From Galerina marginata (lineage: Eukaryota; Basidiomycota; Agaricomycetes; Agaricales; Galerinaceae): a stretch of DNA of 64,000 nt. The position numbers and the translations under genes are program-made. Positions 11,341 through 21,757 of this stretch are shown here, one piece after another. The notes under the pieces were generated by a model, which saw only the letters and a list, made by a program, of their open reading frames with translations, searched no databases and was not told the DNA's origin. Each line of letters starts with the position of its first letter. Position 1 is the first letter of the stretch. The DNA lies in contig JAECYW010000024.1 in the NCBI GenBank assembly GCA_023014335.1, forward strand, positions 496,001-560,000, given 5' to 3'.

Positions 11341-11819
11341 CTAAATGACAATGACCCATTCGTGGTCCCCGAAATCGGCCATGATCTCATCAGAGCGCAT
11401 TCCTATAGCCGCTACAAACTGGGTGAAGGATGTGTTGCGAGTGTTGGTTGCCTTGGAAAGGTGGTCTCGGTAAAAGTGAAGAGTGTACTCCATGTTGGTG
11501 AACTAATCCGAGCTGTATGAGCAAGTAAGCAAACCAAGGAAAGTGAAGTAACATACCAGTAACAATCGTGGTGGCGGTCAAGAACAGAAGTTCGTTGGAG
11601 TAACGTAAGTAGTCGGGATTTTATCGAGTCCTGTCGGGCCTGAGGGGCCTGGTCAGAACGTAGTGGGAAGTAGCTTGACAAATAAGTCAAGTCACGAACT
11701 CGGTCCTCTGGGTCGTAGTCGCAAAAGCGCTTGCGATATTCCATGCTTCGGAGGCCTTCCATGTCCCAGATTTCGGTAGCTCTGTCACCGGCGGATTTTC
11801 CCCACCCTTCTGTGTTCAT
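11341..11819 (-). pseudogene. Broken gene fragment, unknown family
   Basis: The 3' exon (11341..11502) reads FTNMEYTLHFYRDHLSKATN and ends MADFGDHEWVIVI-stop; the upstream part has YLRYSNELLFLTATTIVTG in one frame and an open frame from 11819 (MNTEGWGKSAGDRATEIW) in another. The phases do not join without a frame change, and a TAA precedes the YLRYSNE block, so I read this as a decayed copy. From 10886 to 11340 I see no gene. Confidence 0.4.
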
Positions 11820-11919
11820 GTGGCCTGCTCAGAGCCTTTCCGGCTTGGAGGGAGTGAAGTCAAGTATGTGTCGTTATCAAATAGCACGGGCTATGACGGA
11901 GTTTTGGGAGCTGTAAGCT

Positions 11920-12860
11920 CTGTTCACTTAGCAGCCTAACCACAGCTACTTGAGACTGGAGTAGCGCGTGTAGGAAAGGAAGGCAGGCAACCCAAACATA
12001 ACCGTCGGCTGGTTGCACACCTGCGCGAATCTAAGTTGGTCACGTGATCTGAAACGCGACGACAAAGAATGCACCACGTCGTCAGCGGTAGTAGACGTGG
12101 TGCGCTCCCTTGGACGGCTAATAATGTGCTGCAGAGGGCAGTCCCGGTGCAAACACTGTGGTGGGCCGCTTCTAAAAACTTAGGTCACGTCGGTTGCTTA
12201 ATTTATAAACCAACGACTTACTCATCCAGACCTTCGTCTTCGGTGCCTGTCTTCGGTGTTCCTGAGTTTAGCAGCGTCTCTGAATAAATTTGAAGGAGTT
12301 CGGCGTGCCTGAACTTTCATCGACGCGAAAGGCGGAAGCAGAGAAGATGGATCGACATCAGAGCATTGCAGAGGGTTATCCCGGTGCAAATACCACATTG
12401 AAGGCCGACGTTAGTCTCCCGAATCCATTTGAGAGAGCGGGACAGAAAGCTTTGGGCTGTCTTGGTGGGGAAAAGGGCAGAACGACGCAGGAGCGAAAGG
12501 CCGAATCGACGCCGTGGGCAGATATTAGAAGGCTGCAGAGGGCTGTCCCGGTGCAACAATGCCAATAAAGGGCCGCGATGCTGAAGCCGGAATGGCTGAC
12601 AAGGAATGAGAGAAAAAAGAAAAGCTGGAGACGACGTTCAGCGACGGAGAAGCATGCAACACGCTGGTTAGAAACATGCACCCAGTTGGAAGCGAGGATC
12701 TATACAGGTGTATAAAACGGCGTAGAACATAGAGAAATGATGCAGAGGACCTGCAAAGGGCTATCCCATCCTGACACAGGTCCAGCAAAGACAATGTCGG
12801 ATGGAAGTGCGGAACCAGCGTGTTTGGCAGAGGAGGTTGAACCAAATAAAGCTCTCCGAT
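11920..12860 (+). repeat. Left arm of large inverted repeat
   Basis: Matches the reverse complement of 16364-17590. The outermost 21 bases (11920-11940) are the perfect complement of 17570-17590. Homology runs to the GGTTGAACCAAATAAAG block at 12840-12860. Open frames on the minus strand (for example 12525-12845) reappear in the right arm only because the DNA is repeated; they have no gene-like features. Part of this arm is present a third time at 34.14-34.51 kb and a short piece (GTCACGTGAT..AAACGCGAC) at 25.73 kb. Confidence 0.85.
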
Positions 12861-13168
12861 CGAATCGTCATTTCAAATTTGAATTTCTTACAGTGCTTGT
12901 CACGGTTAAGCGGGATAAACAATATCTTCAAGCTCCTGTCCAGATTTTTGCGGGGTTGAGACGCAAAAAGCGACATTTTTTGTGGTCCGTTTACGGCGGG
13001 GCAGAGACCACAAAATTCCAAAACATTGTCCGGGTTTGCGGGGTGCCAGTGGGGACCTTGGGCGGCCACCAGGGCGCTCGAAATTTGGGCTAAGCTTATG
13101 TATAACTTAGTGTATGATCTGAATTTGAATGTATCTGGGGGCGAAGAATGTCCTGCCTCGTTCAACAT

Positions 13169-13267
13169 ATTCACACTTTTCTGGCGGGGATTCACACTTT
13201 TACGCAGGAGAAGTTTGGGAGAAGTCACAGTTTGCAAGGTGTGATTCACACTAAAATTCACACTTTT
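13169..13267 (+). repeat. Short repeated motif ATTCACACTTTT
   Basis: The 12-mer occurs exactly at 13169, 13190 and 13256 and in part at 13244 (ATTCACACT). Two copies are followed closely by GGCGG. The cluster lies between the left inverted arm and the 3' end of the TET/JBP gene. Repeated short subterminal motifs can be transposase binding sites, but nothing here proves that. The rest of 12861-13465 holds no supported gene. Confidence 0.7.
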
Positions 13268-13465
13268 GGCGGATGGGAAGATCTCAGACCGAAATCTAGG
13301 AGTTTTCTCGGATATATCTGTACAAGGTCCCGTTACCAAAGACACTTGAGCATTCTTCCATGCACAGCGCACTACTTTTAAAATACATGGGTGCAGTCAG
13401 AGTGGCCAAAAAAAATGGGCAGTATAGACATGTACAAAAAGTGCAAAATATAAGGAAACAACTGA

Positions 13466-15005
13466 CTATGCCTTTTTCGCCCTCGCAACTTTAGAGAACA
13501 TGGATAGGCCATAGGCCCACCGAGCCTCATTCCTTGCTGTAGCCCTAGCCCTCTCCTCCTCTGAAAGCGAGGCATGATAGTCGGCCTGCAGCTGAAACTT
13601 GTTCTCGACCCACCTAAAGATGCCGCCGGCAGTATACTGAGCGAATGAGTACCTTGTTTCGCCTTTTGACACCGGAACGTTCGAATGCGCTATCACAGCC
13701 GAGGGTAGGAGGATTGTAGAGCCAGGAGGGAACTCGATGACAAGACCGAGGTCCCAGAGAACCAAATGGCCGCCTTTGGTGGGGTCGAAGTCTCCAAACG
13801 CGGTGACGGCGCACCAACCAAAGGGCAGATTTAGGAAGTCAGTGTGCTTGAAGCACGCTGTGCGAGGCCCAAAGTTATAAGAAGCAGCGGCGAAGACGCT
13901 GGATGGGAATATGCGCTTGAGGCCAGGGTGGTTAGAGTACAGCGCACTAAGGCACTCAGTGTAATAATCGTAGAGAGCAGGGGCCCACGACGCCATAACG
14001 GCTGGAGAATTTTGTTAGCATCACTCCAGAGGGAGCAAGAGCACACTGACAGGAAGCAAACCCAGAGAGTCGCCTGAAAGGCTCCATGTTGTTGAGCTCA
14101 TCGACGACTTCTGCGTTCTTGTCAGGGTTTCCTAGGTTGTGGGGGCAGGTTGGGCCCTGCCCATGAGAAACGCCGCATCGAACTGCGGGAAAGGCTCCGC
14201 GGCGGTGAGTGCGATCGTTCTTGTGAATTGAGAGGCGACTTCGTCTGCTCTCAATCGCCTCCCGCCCGAGTAGCTCCACCCTGTCCCAGTCGTCATCCTC
14301 GGGTCGGCCAGCCAGGACTGAGATGACGCGATCGGCCATGTCAACGATTGGGGTGGGCGTGCTGAGGGTACAGGGAGGACGTTAGGGCAGCGCTCTTAAA
14401 GAAGCGCCTCAAACACGCACATACCGTCCCATGGAACGTACTTGAAGCGAAGCTTTGAACCACTGCCGCAGAGTTCATGCAGCGTGTACGTTCTCCTACG
14501 ACCGCTGCGATTGTTGGCCCCAACGAAGGCAGCTGCGGTTACACTGGCGCTCTCGAGCTTGAAGGGGGATGGGATTGGCTTTGCTTTCTCCAAGTACTTC
14601 TTTTTGACGCCTTCGCGAAGCTTAAAGGGGGCAGCGGCTCCTTCTCGTACTTGTCGACGCTTCTCCTTGCGAAGGAAGCGGCTATTCTTCTGCTGCTTCT
14701 CCTTGTGGCGGGACTTTTTTTTTGAACGCGAATGTGGGGCTTGAACCCTCACTGTTGTTAAGCATAGGCCCTGGAGGAGAACGTTCGCCAGTAGGCGCAA
14801 ACGATGCTGCGAGCTGAGGCGGGAGGGTGGCCGGGCGAACGATCGGCGTGGAAGGAGGGCTTGGAGTGGGAGACGGGAGGGGCGAAAGGCTGAAGAGATC
14901 GTCAAAGTCCGGCGACGATAAGTCCCCTGCGGGGTCACCCAGTTCTTCGCGACAGACGCCCTCCTGGAGGAGGTCCACGAAGCTGAACCTTGGGTTCGCG
15001 GGCAA
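13466..15005 (-). CDS. TET/JBP-like 2OG-Fe(II) DNA dioxygenase
   Basis: The last exon (13466..14001) holds the oxygenase core: SYNFGPRTACFKHTDFLNLP (HxD iron ligands), GGHLVLWDLGLVIEFPPGST, then IAHSNVPV (second His) and ETRYSFAQYTAGG (Arg for 2-oxoglutarate). This pattern is that of the fungal TET/JBP family, which oxidises 5-methylcytosine or thymine bases and is known to be amplified with KDZ transposons in mushrooms. The preceding exon (14051..14361) has FPAVRCGVSHGQGP and FRRLSGFAS; a 49-bp intron joins it in phase. Further upstream (from 14442) a basic Lys/Arg-rich stretch is in one frame and a Ser/Pro-rich stretch (MLNNSEG, LPSPTPSPPS) in another; the frame changes at a run of nine A near 14725. 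The start is unresolved. The gene sits between two inverted repeat arms. Confidence 0.7.
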
Positions 15006-15429
15006 TACGGGCGAGGCAACGCACTCGCGGACCTGAGCCTGTTGAGCCCGAAGTGGACAGCGATTAGCGCCATAGCTGGCATCTATCTGGGGATAAACTG
15101 GCCTCGTTTGGCGATAGCGAATGTGCAGAGGTCTCTATGATAGACATTAGCGTTGTTTTAGTTTTAGATCGAAAAGGAGGAGAAACAGATGAAAAAGTCC
15201 GCTGCGCTGCGCCTCGCATTCAGTGCAGTGAGTCCCGGGCTCGAGTGCTCCTAACCGTCAGCGAGGGACAGCAGACGCATTCCCTCGCCCTTTCCTCGCC
15301 GCAACTCAAGCATGCGCTGAGAGCAGCGTATTCCCGGGCTCGAGAATTTCTGCTCCTTACGTACGCCCTGACTGCTGCGAGGGGCAAAGGTTGGCTACAG
15401 GAGGGAGCTTTTGAAGGGACGTACCGTGC

Positions 15430-16161
15430 ATGTTGGAGCCGCCAATAGCAATGTGTGAAGGCAGGAAAGGTCGAAGTCGTGGACTCAAGCGAACGCGGAG
15501 CTCGACGCTACACACAAGCGTAGGCAAAGTTGAATCAACGATACGCGTCCAGCACGTCAACTTTCAAGTGAGAGTTGTGGTGTCACTGGTGAGATTCAAC
15601 AATCCCATCTTTTCTCTTCGGTGGTCTTGCCTTCAAGCTTCAAAGCCTATTACGCCACGACACGAGTCTGTGAGTATTTTTGCTCATGCCTCCCATTATG
15701 GGAATCGGGGATCATCCCTATCTCTGGATCCATATACCTCGGTTTGGTTCCGAGGTGCATTTTTTCATTTTGCCATTTCTCGGACGATCGACTCCGTACC
15801 TTCAATTGTTCCCAAGGTGAACCCCAGACGAATTGGAAGAACTGGCTCTGTCATTCTCAATAAAGACACATACATAGCCTTTGAAGAGATGGACACCCGA
15901 AGTCATTGTTCCCTGCACAATAGTGCGATGGAATCGGACGTCCGTCCAAAGATATTCTGTCGCGGTCTTGTGACGAAGTTCTTTGGCGACCAACTTCTTA
16001 CGTTCTTAATTCGTGGTTTCCAAGAGGCGAGCCACACCCTTTGTGTCAAATCATCTGCAAACCCGAAGCAGACACCTCGTCAATTCAAAGAAAGGTGCCT
16101 GGCAAATGCTCGAATCCAAACCTTTGTTTTTGACTCGAATCATCGATTTACAGATCGATAA
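15430..16161 (+). CDS. Open frame of 243 codons, unknown
   Basis: The longest frame in 15083-16219. It has no motif that I recognise, no clear domain and an ordinary composition; it may be a chance frame inside the inverted-repeat unit. It shares no similarity by eye with other genes in the window. Nothing else is supported in 15083-16219. Confidence 0.2.
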   Translation: MLEPPIAMCEGRKGRSRGLKRTRSSTLHTSVGKVESTIRVQHVNFQVRVVVSLVRFNNPIFSLRWSCLQASKPITPRHESVSIFAHASHYGNRGSSLSLDPYTSVWFRGAFFHFAISRTIDSVPSIVPKVNPRRIGRTGSVILNKDTYIAFEEMDTRSHCSLHNSAMESDVRPKIFCRGLVTKFFGDQLLTFLIRGFQEASHTLCVKSSANPKQTPRQFKERCLANARIQTFVFDSNHRFTDR

Positions 16162-16219
16162 GCAATCAAATAAAAGGAACGAAAAACCATAACAGCCTTC
16201 AAGTTGGAAAAGATTTATG

Positions 16220-17590
16220 TTGAGTAGGTTGTAGAATGTGGGTCGCGAATAGAACACGACTTTCAAGGGCTTCCCGAGAAAAGTCTTGTTGAACATTGCC
16301 GCTGAACGTCGCACTTTCAAGGGAGAACGCAAAGATCAATCACGCAAGGTGCTCCTTTATTTGGTTCAACCTCCTCTGCCAAACACGCTGGCTCTTGTTG
16401 TCGACTCGCACACCAATCGCAGCACCACACTTCCATCCGACATCGCCTTTGCTGGACCTGTGTCGGGATGGGATAGCCCTTTGCAGGTCCTCTGCATCAT
16501 TTCTCTATGTTCTACGCCGTTTTATACACCTGTATAGATCCTCGCTTCCAACTGGGTGCATGTTTCTAACCAGCGTGTTGCATGCTTCTCCGTCGCTGAA
16601 CGTCGTCTCCAGCTTTTCTTTTTTCTCTCATTCCTTGTCAGCCATTCCGGCTTCAGCATCGCGGCCCTTTATTGGCATTGTTGCACCGGGACAGCCCTCT
16701 GCAGCCTTCTAATATCTGCCCACGGCGTCGATTCGGCCTTTCGCTCCTGCGTCGTTCTGCCCTTTTTCCCACCAAGACAGCCCAAAGCTTTCTGTCCCGC
16801 TCTCTCAAATGGATTCGGGAGACTAACGTCGGCCTTCAATGTGGTATTTGCACCGGGATAACCCTCTGCAATGCTCTGATGTCGATCCGTCCTCTTTGCT
16901 TCCGCCTTTCGCGTCGATGAAAGTTCAAGCACGCCGAACTCCTCCAAATTTTTCAGCGACGCTGTTAAACTCAGGAACGCTGAGGACCAGAAAGCGCGAA
17001 ACACAGGCCCCGAAGACGAAGATCTGGATGAGTAAGTCGCTGGTTTATAAATTAAGCAACCGAAGTGACCTAAGTTTTCAGAATCTTATTCGGCCTTGAA
17101 CCAAGTAGATGGGGTTTACATATTTTTTCCGCGCGTCGCCGTATACGTAGGCCATTACTTTTTCGTACTCACTCTATGCCTAACGTCTTCATAAGTTTGA
17201 TAGCATCAACGTCGTGCTTCCAACTTTCAGAGTGCACTCTACCCTCCTTCCTTCCTAGCTATGTCTCGGCTTCGCTTTTAATAGCGGCCCACCAAAGTGT
17301 TTGCTCCCGGACTGCCCTCTGCAGCATTTTATTACTAGTAGCTTTTCTAAGAAGTACACCACGTCTACTACCGGTGCACTTTTGTCGTCGTGCTTCAGAT
17401 CACGTGACCAATTTAGATTTCTCGCCCGGGCTTGCAGGCTCTTCTTGTGCAACCGGCCAATGGCTAAGTTCGAATCGCCTCACTTGCTTATCATCAAGGG
17501 ACTCATACTACTGTTTAGATTGCCTTCTTCCCTTTCCTAAATACGCTACTCCAGCTTTAAGCAGCTAGAGTTAGGCTGCTAAGTGAACAG
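16220..17590 (-). repeat. Right arm of large inverted repeat, with extra inner segment
   Basis: 16364-17590 is the inverted counterpart of 11920-12860; about 190 bases at 17095-17290 are absent from the left arm. The inner extension 16220-16364 is shared, inverted, with 34.5-34.7 kb (block with RSAAMFNKTFLGKPLKV in one frame). So this family has at least three dispersed members in the window. Confidence 0.85.
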
Positions 17591-17628
17591 GGTGTACGGT
17601 TCCAGAGATTTCGTCACTCCAGCTTCTT

Positions 17629-17780
17629 GCTTCCGCCCGTCTCCCTTGACTCCCCGTAGTCGTCGTTGTTCATTATTTTGTGGGTTCGGCGTATGGAGCT
17701 ACCTGCTTCCGCCCGTCTCCCTTGACTCCCCGTAGTCGTCGTTGTTCATTCTTTTGTGGGTTCGGCGTATGGAGCTACAG
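17629..17780 (+). repeat. Tandem duplication, 76-bp unit x2
   Basis: Two adjacent units beginning GCTTCCGCCCGTCTCCC (17629 and 17705) differ at only a few positions. They follow directly after the outer end of the inverted repeat. 17781-18256 holds no gene that I can support; a plus-strand frame at 17844-18200 has no recognisable domain. Confidence 0.9.
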
Positions 17781-18256
17781 CTTCAGGGGCATTGGGTGGG
17801 GGTGCAGGTTGGGTGACAGTCCTGATCTGAAGTCTAGCGCTGTGTGGTGGGCATTAGCTACGCGGCTCACACTGACGACAGAGGTTTAGGGCGAAGGAAA
17901 AGCATGTTCCTGCACAGTCGCGCAAGTGAAGGAGGCAGCGGTGTTGGCACGGCATTACTCGCATCGACGACAAAGGAGGGCAGAGGTGCTGGTAGTGTAC
18001 CCAATCGAGGAGAGGCGGTGGAGGAAGACCTCGACGTCGCGTGTGACAAGCAACTCAAAGAAGCGATTATCAATTCTCCAGATGTTCGACTTGTGAGCTG
18101 GGTCGAATATGGTTCAATATGGGTATATGTGGATCCTCCATTCTATATATACGAAGGGATCAACAAGAGGATAAGATGGAGGGATGTGATGCCAAATTAG
18201 ATTGGATGGGCTCAGAGCTCGGAGCTCAGACCAATGCATTTACATAGCTGCCACTG

Positions 18257-20130
18257 TCAATATACCCTATCAATCTCCAGTAATTCTAGCGCAGGCCCTG
18301 CATTAAGCTCTCTCTTCTGGATCTCATCCAGTTCCCTATACCACTCCTCGTCATAGAAGTTGATGGGTAAATTGGGCGGCGCGTTCCTCGAAGTATCAGT
18401 CGCATTAAGCCTTCGCTTGCGTGTCCTTGGAGGGTTGCCTGGCCTTGTGCTGTTGTAGGCAGTCGTGATGTTACGGTCTCTGTCGATCCAAATCATTCTC
18501 GCAGTCAATGACCTTCGGCGCCACCCCATACTCTTTACCCAATATACTAGCCTGCCATCCTCAACGTCACTTTCATCAGAACTCATACCCCCAGCTCCCA
18601 ATTTGTCCAGGATGTCGTCCAAATGATCCCAAATGATCTTGGCCTCGCCTCTCTGCACCATTCCATTCTGAACGGTTATTTTACTCCGTGTATCAAATCT
18701 CTGGACAAACTGTCAGGGCCTTTTCCACGCCAAAGCATATTTCTTACTTCATTTCGTCGCGTGTTGCGCCTTTGCTCTTTGAGAATATGGAGGTCTTTAG
18801 CCAGAAGACGTCTGTCTGCATCTCTATTTGTTTCGCCAGGAAGTTTCGCGCGTTGCTTGACCTTCCTCCGAAGCCTTTCAAGCCTATCCATAAACATCTT
18901 GCAAACTTCATCTTGTTCATCTTGGTCCTCGATAGGGTATTGCTTCGTGTATTCCCCCATGAACAAAACAAGTAGGGCGTGATTCCACGGGCCTTTGAGG
19001 CTCGCCCAATCCGGAGCGTAAGGAGGAGTAGGGCCAGGGCCTACTTCATCTTCGTAGGCTTGAATCTCTGCCTCGGGAGCCGGGTTCTTGAGGGGCATGT
19101 CGTTATCGCATGAGATATCAAAAAACTTGTTCATAACCATGCGAACTGATTTCTACTTTCCTGCGTCGGTCACAGCCTGCAGATCACAAGCAAGGTCTTA
19201 CCAGTCTTTCAGTGCGATCTGGAGTCGAGACCCGCTGAGGTGGAGGTTTGAATTGACGAGGCCGAAGAGTTCCGTACTTTGCTTTCCGTGAGGGTTTCGC
19301 GGTCGACATCTGGTTGGCCAAGTTTGTGACACAACCGGTTAGTTGCAAAATCGCTCTTTCCAACGACCCGACCTTGAGATATTCAGCAGCCAACATAAGC
19401 CATCGTTCATCACAACGTACTTGGGTGTCTGGAGGCTGAGATGCGCGTAAGTTTGGACTTTCTGGAGAAACAGCGTGATTATTCTGGGACGGCTGTAAAA
19501 TGTCTGGATCGCTGGGAGCGCCTGCATTGGCGGATGCAAACGAAGGTTCAATAGCTGTCCTGGGCTTCAGCCTGAGAGATGGTCCACCGCCAATGATCGA
19601 TTTCGGAAACCTAGAGGCCAAATTACCCAAGAGTTCCTTCTGCTGAAAGCTCTGGAAATTGTTCAAATTAAAAGCTCAAGTGGAGAAGTTTACCTGGTCG
19701 GGACTGCCCTCACCCTCATCGTCGGCGTCATGTCCGTAGTCGCGTTGCTTTCCCTTCTGGCTCGTGGGCGAAACCTGCATGCGTGATGGCGCGCCTTGAT
19801 CACGATCGGGACGCCGGTCGACTTTGAAGACTTCGGCAAGCTTGTCTTCGGCTTCCTGGGCCCGCTTTCTTGCGTCTTTCATCATGGCCTCCAACTCCTG
19901 GTTTTTCTTCCATAACTCTTCCATCTCGAGCTTGAGGTTAGCGGTGATCGCACGAAATTCCAATGTACGTACCTTTGAGACCATATCTTGAATAGAGTAT
20001 CCCTACAAGCATGAGTATCTGCTAGCAAATCAGATTCAAGATCGCTTACCTCGGTTAGCTGTTGCGCTACCTGATCCATTTCCACGTCTTCATGATCGAC
20101 ATGGTCGCCCTCTAAGTTATTGCGGTACAT
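18257..20130 (-). CDS. Large uncharacterised Agaricomycete family with GMSSDES motif
   Basis: Exons 20050..20130, 19694..20002, 19202..19651 and a fourth ending near 18707 join in phase; the last exon begins between 18650 and 18667 and ends at the stop 18257. Order: acidic N-terminus (DHEDVEMDQ), a coiled coil (LKLEMEELWKKNQELEAMM), a Ser/Pro-rich linker, a helical basic region (RLERLRRKVKQRAKLPGE; QRRNTRRNEVRN), and a C-terminal part with GAGGMSSDESDVED, WRRR and FYDEEWYREL. I recall this architecture as a multi-copy family of mushrooms with no assigned function. The start at 20130 is the first ATG in frame; more 5' sequence (to about 20200) is open without one. All but the last splice junction are clean. 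Confidence 0.6.
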
Positions 20131-20323
20131 GCCGCCAACAGTCGACGGCTCTGGGTATGGGTGTGGTGGCTCATTTATAGGCTTCTTGCTGTGATACAAG
20201 ATTGTGGTCGAGTCAGCGCGCCAGGGACTCCGACATCTCACTCACCGCAAAATTGACTCATGTCCCACGATTGCTTGAATCAGGTCCTGTCCAACCCAAC
20301 CGAGTCAAGAGCGCTCATGTATC
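20131..20323. promoter_or_regulatory. Intergenic region with GAGTCA / TGACTCA sites
   Basis: Between a minus-strand gene and a plus-strand fragment. It holds TGGTCGAGTCAGCGCG at 20205-20220, further GAGTCA words, TTGACTCATG near 20270 and ATGACTCAAT near 20330. TGACTCA is the core of Gcn4/AP-1 type bZIP sites. The GGTCGAGTCAG word recurs at 38612 and 40530. That these sites act as promoters is an inference. Confidence 0.35.
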
Positions 20324-21001
20324 ATGACTCAATTTGATGAAGGGCTCATTCTTGTATATATCACCCAAGCGCGACCTCTTTCCGCTCTAAACTGCTGTCG
20401 CTGCTCCTCAATGCATCTCCAACCGCCAAACTTGAGCACAAGTGGTACCGTTTATGCCGTGTGCCCCGATTGTCGCTGTAGCTGCATTCACAAACCAACA
20501 TATATAGAAGGCTCTTTGGTAGCAGAGTACCCGCCATACTGCGCAAATGATCCTTCCTGTGGCATGTCTCTCATCGAACCTCGATTTATCAATGGCAATA
20601 TACTTCAAGTTCCCGTCAAGGCCTTTACGTATTATGACCTCAACTCTCAGGGTTGGCTATCGACCATACTTTTGCATCCAGGCAGCGAAGAGCTCATGGA
20701 CACTGCGTGGACGAATATGAGCGCAAGTTCGACGGAATATACGAGCAGGATTTTCGACCACGATTTTTTAACACCTGACGACAAGAGCTTATCCATAAAT
20801 GGCTCTTCTGGGAAGTTGAAGGCGTACATAGCGGTTGGGCTTCCTCCGGGAACGTCTCTTCATCGCCACGTAATACGACGTTTACAAAGATATATTTGCC
20901 AATTTGGTTGCATCTATTTGTTGCTACTCTTGTGGCTGATAGGTGTGCTTGGGTCAATTGGTTTGGGTTTTAAAGGTGGTACGTTTACATTATTTTCTTG
21001 A
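20324..21001 (+). pseudogene. Tnp2-like (CACTA/Plavaka-type) transposase N-terminal fragment
   Basis: The frame carries CCRC...CPDCRC cysteine pairs, then CGMSLIEPRFINGN and VPVKAFTYYDL, LLHPGSEELMDTAW. This order (zinc-like cysteines, C-G-x-x-L-x-x-P-R-x-I-N-G, V-P-x-K-x-F-x-x-Y-D, then E-x-x-M-D-x-A-W) is what I know from the N-terminal part of Tnp2-type transposases of mushrooms. It then runs into unrelated sequence with a hydrophobic stretch (YLLLLLWLIGVLGSIGLG) and stops, so the catalytic part is absent. The start codon is uncertain. Confidence 0.45.
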
Positions 21002-21165
21002 TGTCCAGAGCTTGACCACATATTGGTCGCATTACACACACAGGGCAATTCATGGTCGACGAAGACAAATGTAATGGGCAAAGGCAATGAGAAAAATTCG
21101 AGTATTCTTTTTGAAAATGCATACTTTTTTTCATGTTAAGAGGGAAAGAGAATCAGGAGACAGAA

Positions 21166-21670
21166 TCAGGACAAGGCCGATAGTATAAGTAGGCACCCTG
21201 AGCGAGGGTACTTACCGCCGAAGGCACTCCACAAACTTAGTATTACTAGCAATACCATGAAGCCCCATGTACTTAAATAATGTGTTTCGGCGTTTGCTCC
21301 CCAATAATCGTTCAAAAAATCCTTTGGTTTAATTGATGGCTTTGAGACGTCTAACGGCATGCTCAAGCTAAAGAAAACTATACGAGCTACTGATTATAAC
21401 GGTAGTCGGACTGTACTAACCGCAGCCATCAAACAGCCAACTGGTGAGTAGCCAGTCAAAAAATCTGGCGCCCTCCAGTTGGGGCGGTTTGGCCCTGGCC
21501 TTTTGACAAAAGGCAGCATTTGCATCGCTCGTTCGTTGGATAAACTTGTCGAATGCCTCGTCAAGCCCAGACGATGTCTTTACGGAGAACGTCGGATCGA
21601 CTGGCAATGGCACCGGCGCAGTACAGCCTTTCCATTCAGAAATGAGTATTACTGTTCTTCAGCGCATTAC
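21166..21670 (-). CDS. Small membrane protein fragment, paralogue at 25 kb
   Basis: Exon-like frames: 21416-21613 (FDKFIQRTSDANAAFCQKAR ... DWLLTSWLFDGC) and 21217-21360 (MPLDVSKPSIKPKDFLNDYW ... a 19-residue hydrophobic segment ... WSAFGG), separated by a 50-bp intron and followed by GTAAGT. No ATG was found for the first exon, which is open upstream to about 21650. The AAFCQ(K/R)A block recurs at 25.45 kb. Function unknown; probably one transmembrane helix. Confidence 0.35.
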
Positions 21671-21757
21671 AGTACTAAAAAAATGGACTCTTAAGAAAAG
21701 TAAAAGACGAGTACTGCCGCGCGTAGCGGTGTCAGCCCATAAAACAAGTATAGACCT

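Noticed and set aside
12525..12845. Long minus-strand frames repeated at 16296-16712 (+) and 34140-34472 (-) as a gene family
   Set aside because: The frames exist because the DNA itself is a repeat. Several frames are open at once, composition is not gene-like, and there are no conserved splice sites.
14728..14760. tRNA-like B box (GGTTCAAGCC) on the minus strand
   Set aside because: No matching A box, anticodon arm or acceptor stem can be paired; the sequence is coding in the TET/JBP gene region.
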